Source of the DNA: Flavobacteriaceae bacterium | GTDB taxonomy: Bacteria; Bacteroidota; Bacteroidia; Flavobacteriales; Flavobacteriaceae | Assembly: GCA_017858055.1 (NCBI GenBank) | Contig: JAFMCA010000016.1 | Location: forward strand, 1-51,450 | Reading direction: 5' to 3' | DNA: 51,450 bases | Made by a program: the position numbers and the translations under genes | Part shown: one piece after another, positions 25,517 to 33,618 of the stretch | Layout of the letters: each line of letters starts with the position of its first letter | Numbering within the stretch: position 1 is the first letter of the stretch | The notes under the pieces: generated by a model | Databases searched by the model: none | What the model was told of the DNA's origin: nothing | The model's input: only the letters and a program-made list of their open reading frames with translations

Positions 25517-26107
25517 ATGAAAACGACATCAGCTTTATCTTCCGACTCTCTTTTAGTTCAACACTATCTTTCTGGTTCAGAAATCGCATTAGAACAACTT
25601 ATTAATCGTCATCAGGCACGAATATTTAATTTTATTAATTCGAAAGTACAGGATCACGATAATGCAGAAGATATTTTTCAAGACACTTTTATTAAGGTCA
25701 TAAAGACGCTTAAAAACGGTAAATACAATGAGGAAGGGAAATTTCTTCCATGGGTAATGCGCATCGCTCACAATTTGGTTATTGATTTTTTCAGAAAAAG
25801 TAACCGAATGCCGATGAATTACAGCACAGAGGATTACGACATTTTTCAATTTATTTCAGACAGTACCCCCAATGCAGAAGTAGGCTTTATTCAAGATCAG
25901 GTGGTAACGGATCTACAGAAATTAATTGAAGAACTTCCTGAAGATCAAAAAGAAGTTTTGATTATGCGGTTGTATCGGGATATGAGTTTTAAGGAAATAG
26001 CAGAAAACACTAACGTGAGTATTAATACTGCCCTTGGAAGAATGCGCTATGCCATTATCAATCTTCGAAAACTAATCAGTGATAATCAGATTGTATTGAG
26101 TGTTTAA
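25517..26107 (+). CDS. ECF-type RNA polymerase sigma factor
   Basis: This 196-residue sigma-70-family protein has region 2 (NAEDIFQDTFIKVIKTL and FLPWVMRIAHNLVIDFFRK) and region 4 (LPEDQKEVLIMRLYRDMSFKEIAENTNVSINTALGRMRYA, a helix-turn-helix). Regions 1 and 3 are absent, as in ECF factors. No anti-sigma gene is adjacent; the next gene encodes a 48-residue basic protein. Regulon and signal are unknown. A strong promoter match lies at 25405-25433. Confidence 0.93.
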   Translation: MKTTSALSSDSLLVQHYLSGSEIALEQLINRHQARIFNFINSKVQDHDNAEDIFQDTFIKVIKTLKNGKYNEEGKFLPWVMRIAHNLVIDFFRKSNRMPMNYSTEDYDIFQFISDSTPNAEVGFIQDQVVTDLQKLIEELPEDQKEVLIMRLYRDMSFKEIAENTNVSINTALGRMRYAIINLRKLISDNQIVLSV

Positions 26108-26153
26108 CAATTTTTGAGTGTTTTTGTCGTTTAAAGAGTATTATTACTTTTCT

Positions 26154-26300
26154 ATGGCAAAAAACGACACTTCGAAAACCACGTTGAATACCGTTACTGA
26201 CTTACCTCGTCCCTTCGTTATTTCGCGAATTTTAGCTTTTTCTAGAGCTTATAAGAAGCAGAAAAACGAACTCCCCTCGTTGGAATTACTGCGAAACTAG
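26154..26300 (+). CDS. 48-residue protein downstream of the sigma factor
   Basis: This small basic protein starts at ATG 26154 (MAKNDTSKTTLN) and contains RPFVISRILAFSRAYKKQK, which looks like an amphipathic, positively charged helix. It has no membrane segment. It begins 46 nt after the sigma gene and ends one base before the convergent nth gene. I do not recognise a named family. The position after an ECF sigma gene without an anti-sigma gene makes a regulatory link worth considering, but that is inference. Confidence 0.6.
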   Translation: MAKNDTSKTTLNTVTDLPRPFVISRILAFSRAYKKQKNELPSLELLRN

Positions 26301-26301
26301 G

Positions 26302-26949
26302 CTATTTGAATTGAGCTTTTAACACCGACTTCCTCCCAATCGTTTGGGTGATAATATCCTTTTCGATATTCCAGCCCCTTGCTGGACTGTATTCTCTTCC
26401 GTACCAAATAATTTGTAAATGGAGATCATTCCATTTTTCTCGAGGAAAAAGTCTTTTGGCATCTCGTTCAGTTTGTACAACATTTTTACCATTGGTAAAC
26501 CCCCAACGGTACATCAAACGATGAATATGCGTATCGACAGGGAATGCCGGAACACCGAACGCTTGGGACATTACAACACTGGCAGTTTTATGCCCAACCG
26601 CTGGTAGCGCTTCTAAAGCCTCAAAGTCTTTTGGCACTTTCCCTTGATGTTTTTCAATTAAGATTTTTGACAAACCATAGATCCCCTTGGACTTCATCGG
26701 TGATAAACCAACAGGTCGAATAATATCACGGATTTCTTCGACTGTAAGCTTAACCATTTCAGTAGGGGTAGAGGCTCTAGCGAATAGGATGGGGGTAATT
26801 TTGTTGACCCGTACATCTGTGCTCTGAGCCGATAGTAGCACAGCGATAAGCAAGGTATAGGGATCTTTATGGTCCAAAGGGATTGGAATTTCGGGGTAGA
26901 GTTTCTCTAGGGTGTTTATAGTGAATGCTACTTTTTCCTTTTTTGTCAT
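26302..26949 (-). CDS. nth: Endonuclease III (DNA glycosylase/AP lyase)
   Basis: This base-excision repair enzyme removes oxidised pyrimidines and nicks abasic sites. The helix-hairpin-helix LEALPAVGHKTA holds the catalytic Lys, and FPVDTHIHR holds the catalytic Asp. The 215 residues are about the normal length. The C-terminal 4Fe-4S motif of E. coli Nth (four Cys) is missing: the region reads GREYSPARGWNIEKD with no cysteines. Such cluster-less versions are, as I recall, common in Bacteroidota. It is divergent from bcp with a 40-nt gap. Confidence 0.93.
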   Translation of the reverse strand: MTKKEKVAFTINTLEKLYPEIPIPLDHKDPYTLLIAVLLSAQSTDVRVNKITPILFARASTPTEMVKLTVEEIRDIIRPVGLSPMKSKGIYGLSKILIEKHQGKVPKDFEALEALPAVGHKTASVVMSQAFGVPAFPVDTHIHRLMYRWGFTNGKNVVQTERDAKRLFPREKWNDLHLQIIWYGREYSPARGWNIEKDIITQTIGRKSVLKAQFK

Positions 26950-26989
26950 GTAGATTATTTATCTTCGAAAATACAAAATGCTATGAATT

Positions 26990-27442
26990 ATGAATACTTT
27001 AAAAGTAGGGGATAAAGTCCCCCCATTTACCGTTAGCGATCATTTAGGAGTCGCTCAATCATTAGAAACGTATTTAGGGTCCAAAGTAGTCGTTTTCTTT
27101 TATCCAAAAGCGAATACACCAGGCTGTACCGCAGAGGCGTGTGATTTAAGAGATCATTATGCAGAATTAAAACAAGCTGGCTATGTCCTTTTAGGAGTAA
27201 GTGCGGATACGGAAAAAGCACAAAAGAGTTTTGCGGATAAATTCGATTTCCCCTTTCCATTACTAGCCGATACAGATCGAGTGGTCATTGATGCCTTTGG
27301 AGTTTGGGGTCCAAAAAAGTTTATGGGTAAGGAATACGAGGGTATCCACAGAATTACCTTTGTTATAGATGAGCAAGGAGTGGTAGAGCGCGTCATTGAT
27401 AAGGTAAAAACTAAAGAGCACGCGGCTCAGATTTTAGAATAG
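26990..27442 (+). CDS. bcp: Thioredoxin-dependent peroxiredoxin, Bcp/PrxQ type
   Basis: This is a cytoplasmic thiol peroxidase that reduces H2O2 and organic hydroperoxides. The peroxidatic Cys46 is in the motif NTPGCTAEACDLRD, and Cys51 is the resolving residue placed five positions later, as in atypical two-Cys Bcp proteins. The 150 residues fit the family. WGPKKFMGKEYEGIHR is the usual downstream block. With BshA in the window, a bacillithiol-linked reductant is possible in principle. Confidence 0.95.
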   Translation: MNTLKVGDKVPPFTVSDHLGVAQSLETYLGSKVVVFFYPKANTPGCTAEACDLRDHYAELKQAGYVLLGVSADTEKAQKSFADKFDFPFPLLADTDRVVIDAFGVWGPKKFMGKEYEGIHRITFVIDEQGVVERVIDKVKTKEHAAQILE

Positions 27443-27505
27443 CTACTTTTTTTCAATCAAAATCGACTTCATTTCATCATTTCAGTACCTTACCAAAAGC
27501 TTTAT

Positions 27506-27937
27506 TTAGTACATTTTGGCCATCGATATGATCAGAGCAACAATTCCGATCACCACATAGGCACCAACAAAGACAATGGTTAGAATTCCCGTGAATTTCC
27601 AATAGGACTTTTGGAATTTAAAACTTTGATTTAAAAGGTTATTATCCTTCATTTTTAAGACTTGTTTTAAGCGAGTTGAAAAGCGGTAGAGGTAGGAATA
27701 AAGCACAAAACAACCTATTGCAATCACCAAATAGATCACGGAAATCCATGTAGGGTTAATAAATTCGTTGGTTTGTTCAAAGGGGACAAATACGTTGAGA
27801 ATAGTGCCAATTAAAATACTAAACAGCAACAAGATTCCACTAATTACAAATCCAAAAATTGATAAGAAATGGGTCCATTTTTGGGTTTCTTATAAGTACC
27901 CGATTGCTTGGTCATTGATTTGAAATTCTGTGTTCAT
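27506..27937 (-). pseudogene. DUF5362-like membrane protein gene with an in-frame stop
   Basis: An ATG at 27937 opens MNTEFQINDQAIGYL, followed by TAA at 27890-27892. The same frame then continues ETQKWTHFLSIFGFV...through to a stop at 27506. Together the two parts give a ~143-residue protein with about three hydrophobic segments, like DUF5362 proteins, whose soluble start leads into an E-T-x-K-W before the first helix. The part after the stop (from TTG 27832, 108 residues) could be translated on its own, but it would lose most of the first helix. A true nonsense mutation, a sequencing error or re-initiation are the alternatives. Confidence 0.65.
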
Positions 27938-28057
27938 AAGATGGGGTTTTTGAGTGAATGTTAATTACACCCCAAGACCAACGCAACTAAAAAAACGCTA
28001 ACGGTTATTGAACAGATCGAGGGCTGTTGCATAAAATTATAAAAAAACACGAAATAA

Positions 28058-29509
28058 TCAAGGGTTCAAAGTTTTTGTTCCTTCATAACCAAACATTTCA
28101 TTTTTCTTTATCATTTCAGCGATTCCTTGAGGGAGGTCATCTTCCCAGCCGTCTTCATTTACCTTAATTTTTCTTAGGATTTCTCTCGAAAAAATATTTA
28201 AAAGGTTTTCTTCAAAGTCAAAGATATCTACGATTTTACCATTGTATTTAAAGAATTTATAAAAATCTTTCATACGAGGGTGAAGTTTAAGGTTATTGCT
28301 GTCAATAATCTTTCCTGATTTCTCATCCCTCATGGGGTAGAGATATACTTTGAGGTTGTTATAAAACATCTTTCCAAAGGCTTCCAATATCCCTCCACTT
28401 AGATCTTGATAATACTGTTCATCAAAAATCTCAACGAAATTATTGACCCCCATCGCAAGACCGACTTGTTTTTTGGTATAGTGAGAGAAATAATCCACTA
28501 AACGATAATATTCTTTAAAATTTGAAATCATAACGGTATGACCCAAAGAGCAGAGTAGCTTAGCTCGATCCATAAAGTCTTCTTCGTCGATTTCACCCTG
28601 AGCTCTAAGGTTAGAAAGCGTGATTTCAAAAATAACTTCGGTTTTACTTACATCGACATTTTGCTCTTTGGTAAAAATCTCATAGGATTTTTCAAGCATA
28701 TCAATGTTGACCTTAGTTACAGGCCGAAAACTTCCTCTAAGTGCAAGGATATTTTTTTTGTACAAAATCCTTGCTGGGAGTATATTATTTCCTTCTGGAT
28801 CAAACATAACGGCTTCTGTCATGCCATTACGAATGAGTTGAAGGCTCATTAAACGATTATCCACCGATTTGAATTGTGGACCAGAAAAGTTGATGGTATC
28901 AATTTCTATAGCATCGGTATCAATATTATCATAGAGGTAACGCAAAAGTTTCTTAGGATCATCGTGTTTGTAAAAAGCTCCGTAAACTAAATTGACACCC
29001 ATGAATCCCAGGGCTTCTTGCTGAAGTCGAGCCTCTGTTTGGTGAAATCGAACATGAAGTACAATCTGATTATAAGCACCTTCAGGCTCGGTCTGGAAGC
29101 GAATCCCCATCCATCCGTGCCCTTTGAATTTTTTAGCAAAATCAATGGTCGCTACCGTGTTTGCGAGAGTAAAGAACATTTTATTTGGCTGTTCTTTTTT
29201 AGGGATCCGTTTTTTTAAGAGTCGCATTTCATGCGACATCATTTTGTCCAGGCGGGTTTCTGTTACATACCTTCCATCGGCTTCTTCACCATAAATGGTA
29301 TCACTAAAATTCTTATCGTAAGCACTAATTGTTTTTGCAATGGTTCCTGAGGATCCACCCACTTTAAAAAAGTGACGAGCCACTTCTTGTCCTGCTCCAA
29401 TTTCGGCAAATGTTCCGTAGATGTACTTATTTAAATTTATTCGAAGCGCTTTGGCTTCTATGGAAGGTTTGTTGTCGAAACCTTGATCTCCTAAAATTGT
29501 AATACTCAT
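28058..29509 (-). CDS. Conserved 483-residue Bacteroidota protein of unknown function
   Basis: This is a soluble protein without a signal peptide or membrane segments. Conserved-looking blocks are LRINLNKYIYGTFAEIGAGQ, GGSSGTIAKTISAYDK, HGWMGIRFQTEP and LCSLGHTVMISNF. Orthologues in Flavobacteriia are labelled TonB-dependent receptor or nicotinate-nucleotide adenylyltransferase. Neither fits: there is no signal peptide or barrel for a receptor, and no HxGH motif for an adenylyltransferase. I start at ATG 29509; the frame extends to 29671 but overlaps the divergent MBL gene and its promoter. A -7 element sits 17 nt upstream. Confidence 0.85.
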   Translation of the reverse strand: MSITILGDQGFDNKPSIEAKALRINLNKYIYGTFAEIGAGQEVARHFFKVGGSSGTIAKTISAYDKNFSDTIYGEEADGRYVTETRLDKMMSHEMRLLKKRIPKKEQPNKMFFTLANTVATIDFAKKFKGHGWMGIRFQTEPEGAYNQIVLHVRFHQTEARLQQEALGFMGVNLVYGAFYKHDDPKKLLRYLYDNIDTDAIEIDTINFSGPQFKSVDNRLMSLQLIRNGMTEAVMFDPEGNNILPARILYKKNILALRGSFRPVTKVNIDMLEKSYEIFTKEQNVDVSKTEVIFEITLSNLRAQGEIDEEDFMDRAKLLCSLGHTVMISNFKEYYRLVDYFSHYTKKQVGLAMGVNNFVEIFDEQYYQDLSGGILEAFGKMFYNNLKVYLYPMRDEKSGKIIDSNNLKLHPRMKDFYKFFKYNGKIVDIFDFEENLLNIFSREILRKIKVNEDGWEDDLPQGIAEMIKKNEMFGYEGTKTLNP

Positions 29510-29526
29510 TCTTGAAAATGTTCCCT

Positions 29527-29534
29527 CAAAAATA
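29527..29534 (-). promoter_or_regulatory. -7 element for the 483-residue unknown
   Basis: TATTTTTG on the minus strand lies 17 nt before the ATG at 29509 and faces away from the element at 29567-29574, so the 71-nt gap holds back-to-back promoters. It supports 29509 as the true start. Confidence 0.55.
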
Positions 29535-29566
29535 CAAAGTTCCATGATACCTAAAAAGCAAATCAG

Positions 29567-29574
29567 TACCTTTG
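29567..29574 (+). promoter_or_regulatory. -7 element 6 nt before the MBL hydrolase start
   Basis: TACCTTTG on the plus strand ends 6 nt before the ATG at 29581. Transcription would begin at or next to the start codon, giving a leaderless mRNA. No clear -33 TTG is seen. Confidence 0.5.
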
Positions 29575-29580
29575 TTTTAA

Positions 29581-30351
29581 ATGTTAACAATCCATTTTTT
29601 AGGCACTGGCACATCTCAGGGAGTTCCTGTAATCGGAAGTTCCCATCCAGTTTGTTTGAGTACAAACCCAAAAGATAAGCGACTTCGAGTGTCTGTATTA
29701 ATACAGTGGGGAGACACCAATTTAGTCATCGATTGCGGTCCCGATTTCAGACAACAAATGCTTCGTGTTAATTGCGCACATTTGGACGGAATTTTATTTA
29801 CCCATGAACATGCAGACCATACAGCTGGGTTAGACGATATTCGCCCCTATTTTTTTCGTCAGGGGGATATACCCATATATGCCACTCAACATGTTTTAGA
29901 TAATTTATCGAATCGATTCGATTATATTTTTGTTAATGAAAATAAATACCCAGGCGCTCCTAACGTTCAACAGCATCAAATAGATGCCCATACCCCTTTT
30001 GTTTTGGATGGGATGACCGTTATTCCCGTCGAGGTCTACCACAATACCCTTCCCGTTCTGGGTTTCCGTATCCTAAACTTTTGTTATTTGACGGATGTAA
30101 AAACGATAAGTACTGGTGAACTAAAAAAGCTCCACGATTTGGATGTTTTGGTTTTGAGTGCATTACGTATTGAACCCCATTCAAATCATTTAAACTTGGA
30201 AGAAGCCTTAAGTTTGATCCGTTTGATTAATCCAAAAAGGGCTTATTTGACACATATCAGTCACCTCATGGGCTTTCATGACGAGGTGAGCAAGAACCTT
30301 CCTAAAAATGTTTTTTTAGCCTACGACACCCTAACCGTCACCTCCAATTAA
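29581..30351 (+). CDS. MBL-fold metallo-hydrolase, PhnP-like
   Basis: This metallo-beta-lactamase-fold phosphodiesterase has 256 residues. The metal motif FTHEHADHTAGLDD (HxHxDH) is intact, the first strand reads HFLGTGTSQGVPV, and a late LTHISH provides the further His. PhnP relatives hydrolyse cyclic phosphodiesters; the exact substrate here is unknown. It is divergent from the 483-residue unknown and followed 4 nt later by a small membrane-anchored protein. Confidence 0.9.
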   Translation: MLTIHFLGTGTSQGVPVIGSSHPVCLSTNPKDKRLRVSVLIQWGDTNLVIDCGPDFRQQMLRVNCAHLDGILFTHEHADHTAGLDDIRPYFFRQGDIPIYATQHVLDNLSNRFDYIFVNENKYPGAPNVQQHQIDAHTPFVLDGMTVIPVEVYHNTLPVLGFRILNFCYLTDVKTISTGELKKLHDLDVLVLSALRIEPHSNHLNLEEALSLIRLINPKRAYLTHISHLMGFHDEVSKNLPKNVFLAYDTLTVTSN

Positions 30352-30355
30352 AACT

Positions 30356-30814
30356 ATGAAATTCAAAATTGTACTCTATCTCTTTTTTTTTGTTTGTATT
30401 ATTCTGTTCTTTCAATTGATCAATACCAACAAAATATTAAATCATCAGGATCGATTAATTCAAAGCCAAAACAGTTTGCAAATCCGCTTAAAGGATTCTT
30501 TAGCTGAGCTAAACCAATCTCTTTCAGTTCAAAAATATTTCACCTGGGAAACAGATGAAGCGGCATTCCCATTTAAAGAGTCGATTGAGAATGAATTGAT
30601 GCAATATAACAGTCCAAAAGAGTTAAATACTTTGATTAAAGATCTTCCTAAAGGAGAACGTTTTCTAATTGACCGGGTACAGTTTGTGAATGCGGAATGG
30701 ATACTGATAGGTTTTAAGGGGATTGAACACTGGGGACAAGCCTTTCTGACTTATGAAAAAACTACAAAGGGGGTTCAATTTAACGCTATAAAAACTATTG
30801 TAATGCCCCTATAG
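30356..30814 (+). CDS. Hypothetical membrane-anchored protein
   Basis: This 152-residue protein has a single N-terminal hydrophobic segment (IVLYLFFFVCIILFFQLI) acting as anchor or uncleaved signal, followed by a helical stretch (about 28-60) rich in Gln, Asn and Leu that may form a coiled coil. A small globular region follows, ending in a beta-rich part (WILIGFKGIEHWGQAFLTYE). I do not recognise the family. It is probably co-transcribed with the MBL gene and overlaps the convergent esterase gene by 6 nt. Confidence 0.75.
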   Translation: MKFKIVLYLFFFVCIILFFQLINTNKILNHQDRLIQSQNSLQIRLKDSLAELNQSLSVQKYFTWETDEAAFPFKESIENELMQYNSPKELNTLIKDLPKGERFLIDRVQFVNAEWILIGFKGIEHWGQAFLTYEKTTKGVQFNAIKTIVMPL

Positions 30815-31441
30815 ATTGGTCTTCTCGATCCAAGCTACAAATTGTTTGAAATTATCTTGAGAGACTGTATGTCCATCCTCAAACTCATGATAGCTGATAG
30901 TTTCATACTTTTTGCTCAATGGCAGGATCGTATTTCTTGGCTGGCTGATTGGTATAACTTGGTCGTAAATTCCATGACTTGCATAGGCTAAAAAAGTTGG
31001 AGCTTCATTGGTATTTACACTTTCGTGGAGTAAGCCACTTAAGGCGATAATTCTTCTAATTTTATGAGGATATTGGAAAGCGATTGCCCAACTCAATATG
31101 GCTCCCTGACTAAATCCTAATAAACTGATGTCTTCTGTTTCTAGATGATGCAAGCGGGTCAATTCCTCAAGGGTTTCAACAATCAAATGAACTGCTGCCC
31201 AAGCGTCTTCCAGTTCAGAGGAAACCCCACCAGAAGGATCCATTTGCAACGGATACCAAGCATAGCTATTTGGTCCAAGGGCTAAAGGAGCTTGTAAGGC
31301 TATAATCGTATGATTTTTGGGTAGATAAGGTGCAAAACTGAATAAATCATCTGCATGACTGCCATAACCATGGATTAAAAATAGTGCTGGATTTTTTTCT
31401 TTGGTGGAATTTACGGCATGCTGGATGCGATATTCAAGCAT
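30809..31441 (-). CDS. Alpha/beta hydrolase, carboxylesterase/phospholipase-like
   Basis: This 210-residue cytoplasmic hydrolase belongs to the phospholipase/carboxylesterase family. The nucleophile elbow is GFSQG, the oxyanion region LIHGYGSHADD, and the catalytic His is in FEDGHTVS near the end, with the Asp in IYDQVIP. It is 7 nt downstream of the dihydroorotase-like gene, so it belongs to the same transcript. Substrates are probably short-chain or lyso-esters; specificity cannot be read from sequence. Confidence 0.9.
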   Translation of the reverse strand: MLEYRIQHAVNSTKEKNPALFLIHGYGSHADDLFSFAPYLPKNHTIIALQAPLALGPNSYAWYPLQMDPSGGVSSELEDAWAAVHLIVETLEELTRLHHLETEDISLLGFSQGAILSWAIAFQYPHKIRRIIALSGLLHESVNTNEAPTFLAYASHGIYDQVIPISQPRNTILPLSKKYETISYHEFEDGHTVSQDNFKQFVAWIEKTNL

Positions 31442-31448
31442 AGTTGAA

Positions 31449-32702
31449 TTAAGAATTAAGTTGTATCGAATTTCCTCTCAGGCAACCATAAACGTTCCCT
31501 TTTACCGTACTACCTAGAAACAGAGAGTTTTTTGAAGAGGAATAGATTTGTTCTTTTGTGAATTTTTTATTTCCCTTTGGACTGAAGCAGGTTAGGTCTG
31601 CTGGTGTTCCGATTTGGAAACCTGAATCTTGAATTTTAAAAATGGATTTTCCTCGGGTTAAAAAAGCAATGGTTTTATCCAAGGGGAAATAATTCAAGAG
31701 AATTCCAAAGGCAGCTTCCAATCCTATACTTCCCTCTTTAGAGTGAACAAATTCTAAATCTTTGATTTCTGGATTCAAGGGCTGATGTAAACTTGTTACC
31801 GCATCAATCGTACCATCTAAGAGTCCCTCTCGAAGGGCGCGTTGATCTTTTAAAGAGCGTAAGGGTGGAATAATCTTAAAGGCTGAGTCAAAATCCATTA
31901 AATTTTCTTCAGATGCGTGAAGATGAGCAATGGAGACGGCACAACTGACTTTCAAGCCTTTTTTCTTGGCGGCACGAATTAGGTCAACACTAGCTGCAGC
32001 GGAAATGTAGGGAATATGCATTCTTCCCTGGGTGTATTCTAAAAGCTGAAGGTCTCTGGCTAAAGTGACCGTTTCGGCAATATGAGGAATTCCTTTAAGC
32101 CCTAAATGGGTGCTTACTACACCTTCGTGCATTTGACCGTTAGTATTTAAAGTCCCGTCTAAGGGATAAGCTTGAATTAGACCATCAAAACTCTTAACGT
32201 AGTCTAATGCTATGCGTAAGAGATTCGGGTTTTTCATGACTTGATTAAAATCACCGAAAGCTACCGCGCCAGCTTGATGCATTTCATATAAAGGGGCCAT
32301 GTTTGAGCCTGCAGAAACTTCAGAAAGCGAAGCGCTAATATGAAGGGAGGTGGTGTTCTTTTCACTTTTTTGAAGAAGATGACTTACGTCCGTAAAGGAA
32401 TCCAGTACGGGTTGGGTATCGGGATTCAGTACGATATGAGTAAAGCCACTTTTAGCAGCGGTAAGTAATCCGTTGGCTAATGTTTCTCGTTCTTCGTAAC
32501 CAGGTTCTCCAAAGGAAACACAGGGATCAAACCAACCTGAAGAGAGGTGAAGGTCTTCCAATTCAACTACAGTTGCCTCCGATTCTTCAATGAAATTATC
32601 AATTTGGGTAAGGATACCATCGACAACCAATACGTCCTTTTGTTGATTGTGAAAAGGACTCTTTTCATGAATTAAGGTTGCGTTTTTAAAGAGTATCTTC
32701 AT
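31449..32702 (-). CDS. Dihydroorotase homologue lacking metal ligands (PyrC'-like)
   Basis: This protein (417 residues from ATG 32702) has the amidohydrolase fold of type I dihydroorotases, but the zinc site is gone. The HxH of active enzymes is CVS here (C61, S63, in DPCVSFGEPG), the later His strand reads YISAAAS, and the catalytic DHAP segment reads SLHQP. In other bacteria such inactive homologues (PyrC', PyrX) act as structural partners of aspartate transcarbamoylase. I start at 32702 because a -7 element ends just before 32717, where a longer frame could begin. Confidence 0.85.
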   Translation of the reverse strand: MKILFKNATLIHEKSPFHNQQKDVLVVDGILTQIDNFIEESEATVVELEDLHLSSGWFDPCVSFGEPGYEERETLANGLLTAAKSGFTHIVLNPDTQPVLDSFTDVSHLLQKSEKNTTSLHISASLSEVSAGSNMAPLYEMHQAGAVAFGDFNQVMKNPNLLRIALDYVKSFDGLIQAYPLDGTLNTNGQMHEGVVSTHLGLKGIPHIAETVTLARDLQLLEYTQGRMHIPYISAAASVDLIRAAKKKGLKVSCAVSIAHLHASEENLMDFDSAFKIIPPLRSLKDQRALREGLLDGTIDAVTSLHQPLNPEIKDLEFVHSKEGSIGLEAAFGILLNYFPLDKTIAFLTRGKSIFKIQDSGFQIGTPADLTCFSPKGNKKFTKEQIYSSSKNSLFLGSTVKGNVYGCLRGNSIQLNS

Positions 32703-32718
32703 GTAGTTCTGATCCATG

Positions 32719-32726
32719 CAAAAGTA
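32719..32726 (-). promoter_or_regulatory. -7 element for the dihydroorotase-like and esterase genes
   Basis: TACTTTTG on the minus strand leaves 16 nt to the ATG at 32702. The alternative ATG at 32717 would lie upstream of the likely transcription start, so the promoter decides the start codon. It also separates this pair from the pxp operon, which ends at 32764. Confidence 0.55.
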
Positions 32727-32763
32727 AAAACAATTTTGAAATTAAAGGTCAGCTGGGAGAGAC

Positions 32764-33618
32764 TTATTCATTAAGTGGAAGAATCGAAAAATGAAAGGTG
32801 TCATTTGTTGATTTTTGAGCCAAGACATTCAGACCGTCCTCACTGACTTGAAGAACTCTCGGATAACCTCCAGTGGTTTGAGCATCTCGCATAAGCACGA
32901 TCAAGTTCCCATTTGGAGTACATTGAACCGTACCGGGAAGAACTGGTGAAGTCCACATAGAAGGAAGGCTGCATTTAAGTTTTTCTTTAAGAATATAGGC
33001 CATTCTAGAATTATGAACCGATAGGGTAAAACCGCTTTCATGAAGATGTTTTTGGGTTTCAGCGTCAAGGAGATTAAACTCAGGACCTTTATAAACCTTA
33101 ATTTCTTTTGTATCAGAGTAAGAATTTTCGAGATGAACACGTGCTCCTTTTTTTTGAATAAATCTGGAGGAATTGTAGGGGATGAGCTTGTTTTTAGTGA
33201 TCACCGTCTCGGAAGTGATTCCCTTGCATTGACTTTGACTTCCAAGAACCACAGGGGCTTGGATTCCTCCTGCAACTGCCATATAGGTTCTGCAGCCCTT
33301 GTGAGCGTTACCCATTTGCAAAAGGTCTTTTTCTTGAACGTGAACAGGTACATTGTTTTCTATTGGAATGCCGTTGATTTTGGGTTCCATATAGGCGCCA
33401 CATAAAACTAGGGTAGTTTCTTGGTGAAATCGAAATTGGGGTCCTTTAAAGCTCATTTCAAGTACAGCACTGTTGGAAGGGTTGTTCAATAATTTATTTG
33501 CCCAATGCATAGCATTTTTATCCATAGCACCGCCAATGGGCACACCCCAGGATTGCAAACCGAATCTACCCTCGTCTTGGATAGAAGTGTATAGCCCGGG
33601 ATGGAGTACCTCAATCAT
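32764..33618 (-). CDS. pxpC: 5-oxoprolinase subunit C (biotin-dependent carboxyltransferase-like)
   Basis: This is one of three subunits of the prokaryotic ATP-dependent 5-oxoprolinase that opens pyroglutamate to glutamate. It belongs to the KipA/urea-amidolyase C-terminal family. Seen blocks are GLYTSIQDEGRFGLQSWGVP at the start, NNPSNSAVLEMSFKGP, and a late VLMRDAQTTGGYPR. The 284 residues fit the family. It overlaps pxpB as ATGA, so the two are translationally coupled. Confidence 0.95.
   Translation of the reverse strand: MIEVLHPGLYTSIQDEGRFGLQSWGVPIGGAMDKNAMHWANKLLNNPSNSAVLEMSFKGPQFRFHQETTLVLCGAYMEPKINGIPIENNVPVHVQEKDLLQMGNAHKGCRTYMAVAGGIQAPVVLGSQSQCKGITSETVITKNKLIPYNSSRFIQKKGARVHLENSYSDTKEIKVYKGPEFNLLDAETQKHLHESGFTLSVHNSRMAYILKEKLKCSLPSMWTSPVLPGTVQCTPNGNLIVLMRDAQTTGGYPRVLQVSEDGLNVLAQKSTNDTFHFSILPLNE

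Noticed and set aside
27443-27505. Possible terminator between bcp and the DUF5362-like gene
   Set aside because: The only inverted repeat is a short AAAGCTTT palindrome without a T tract; not convincing.
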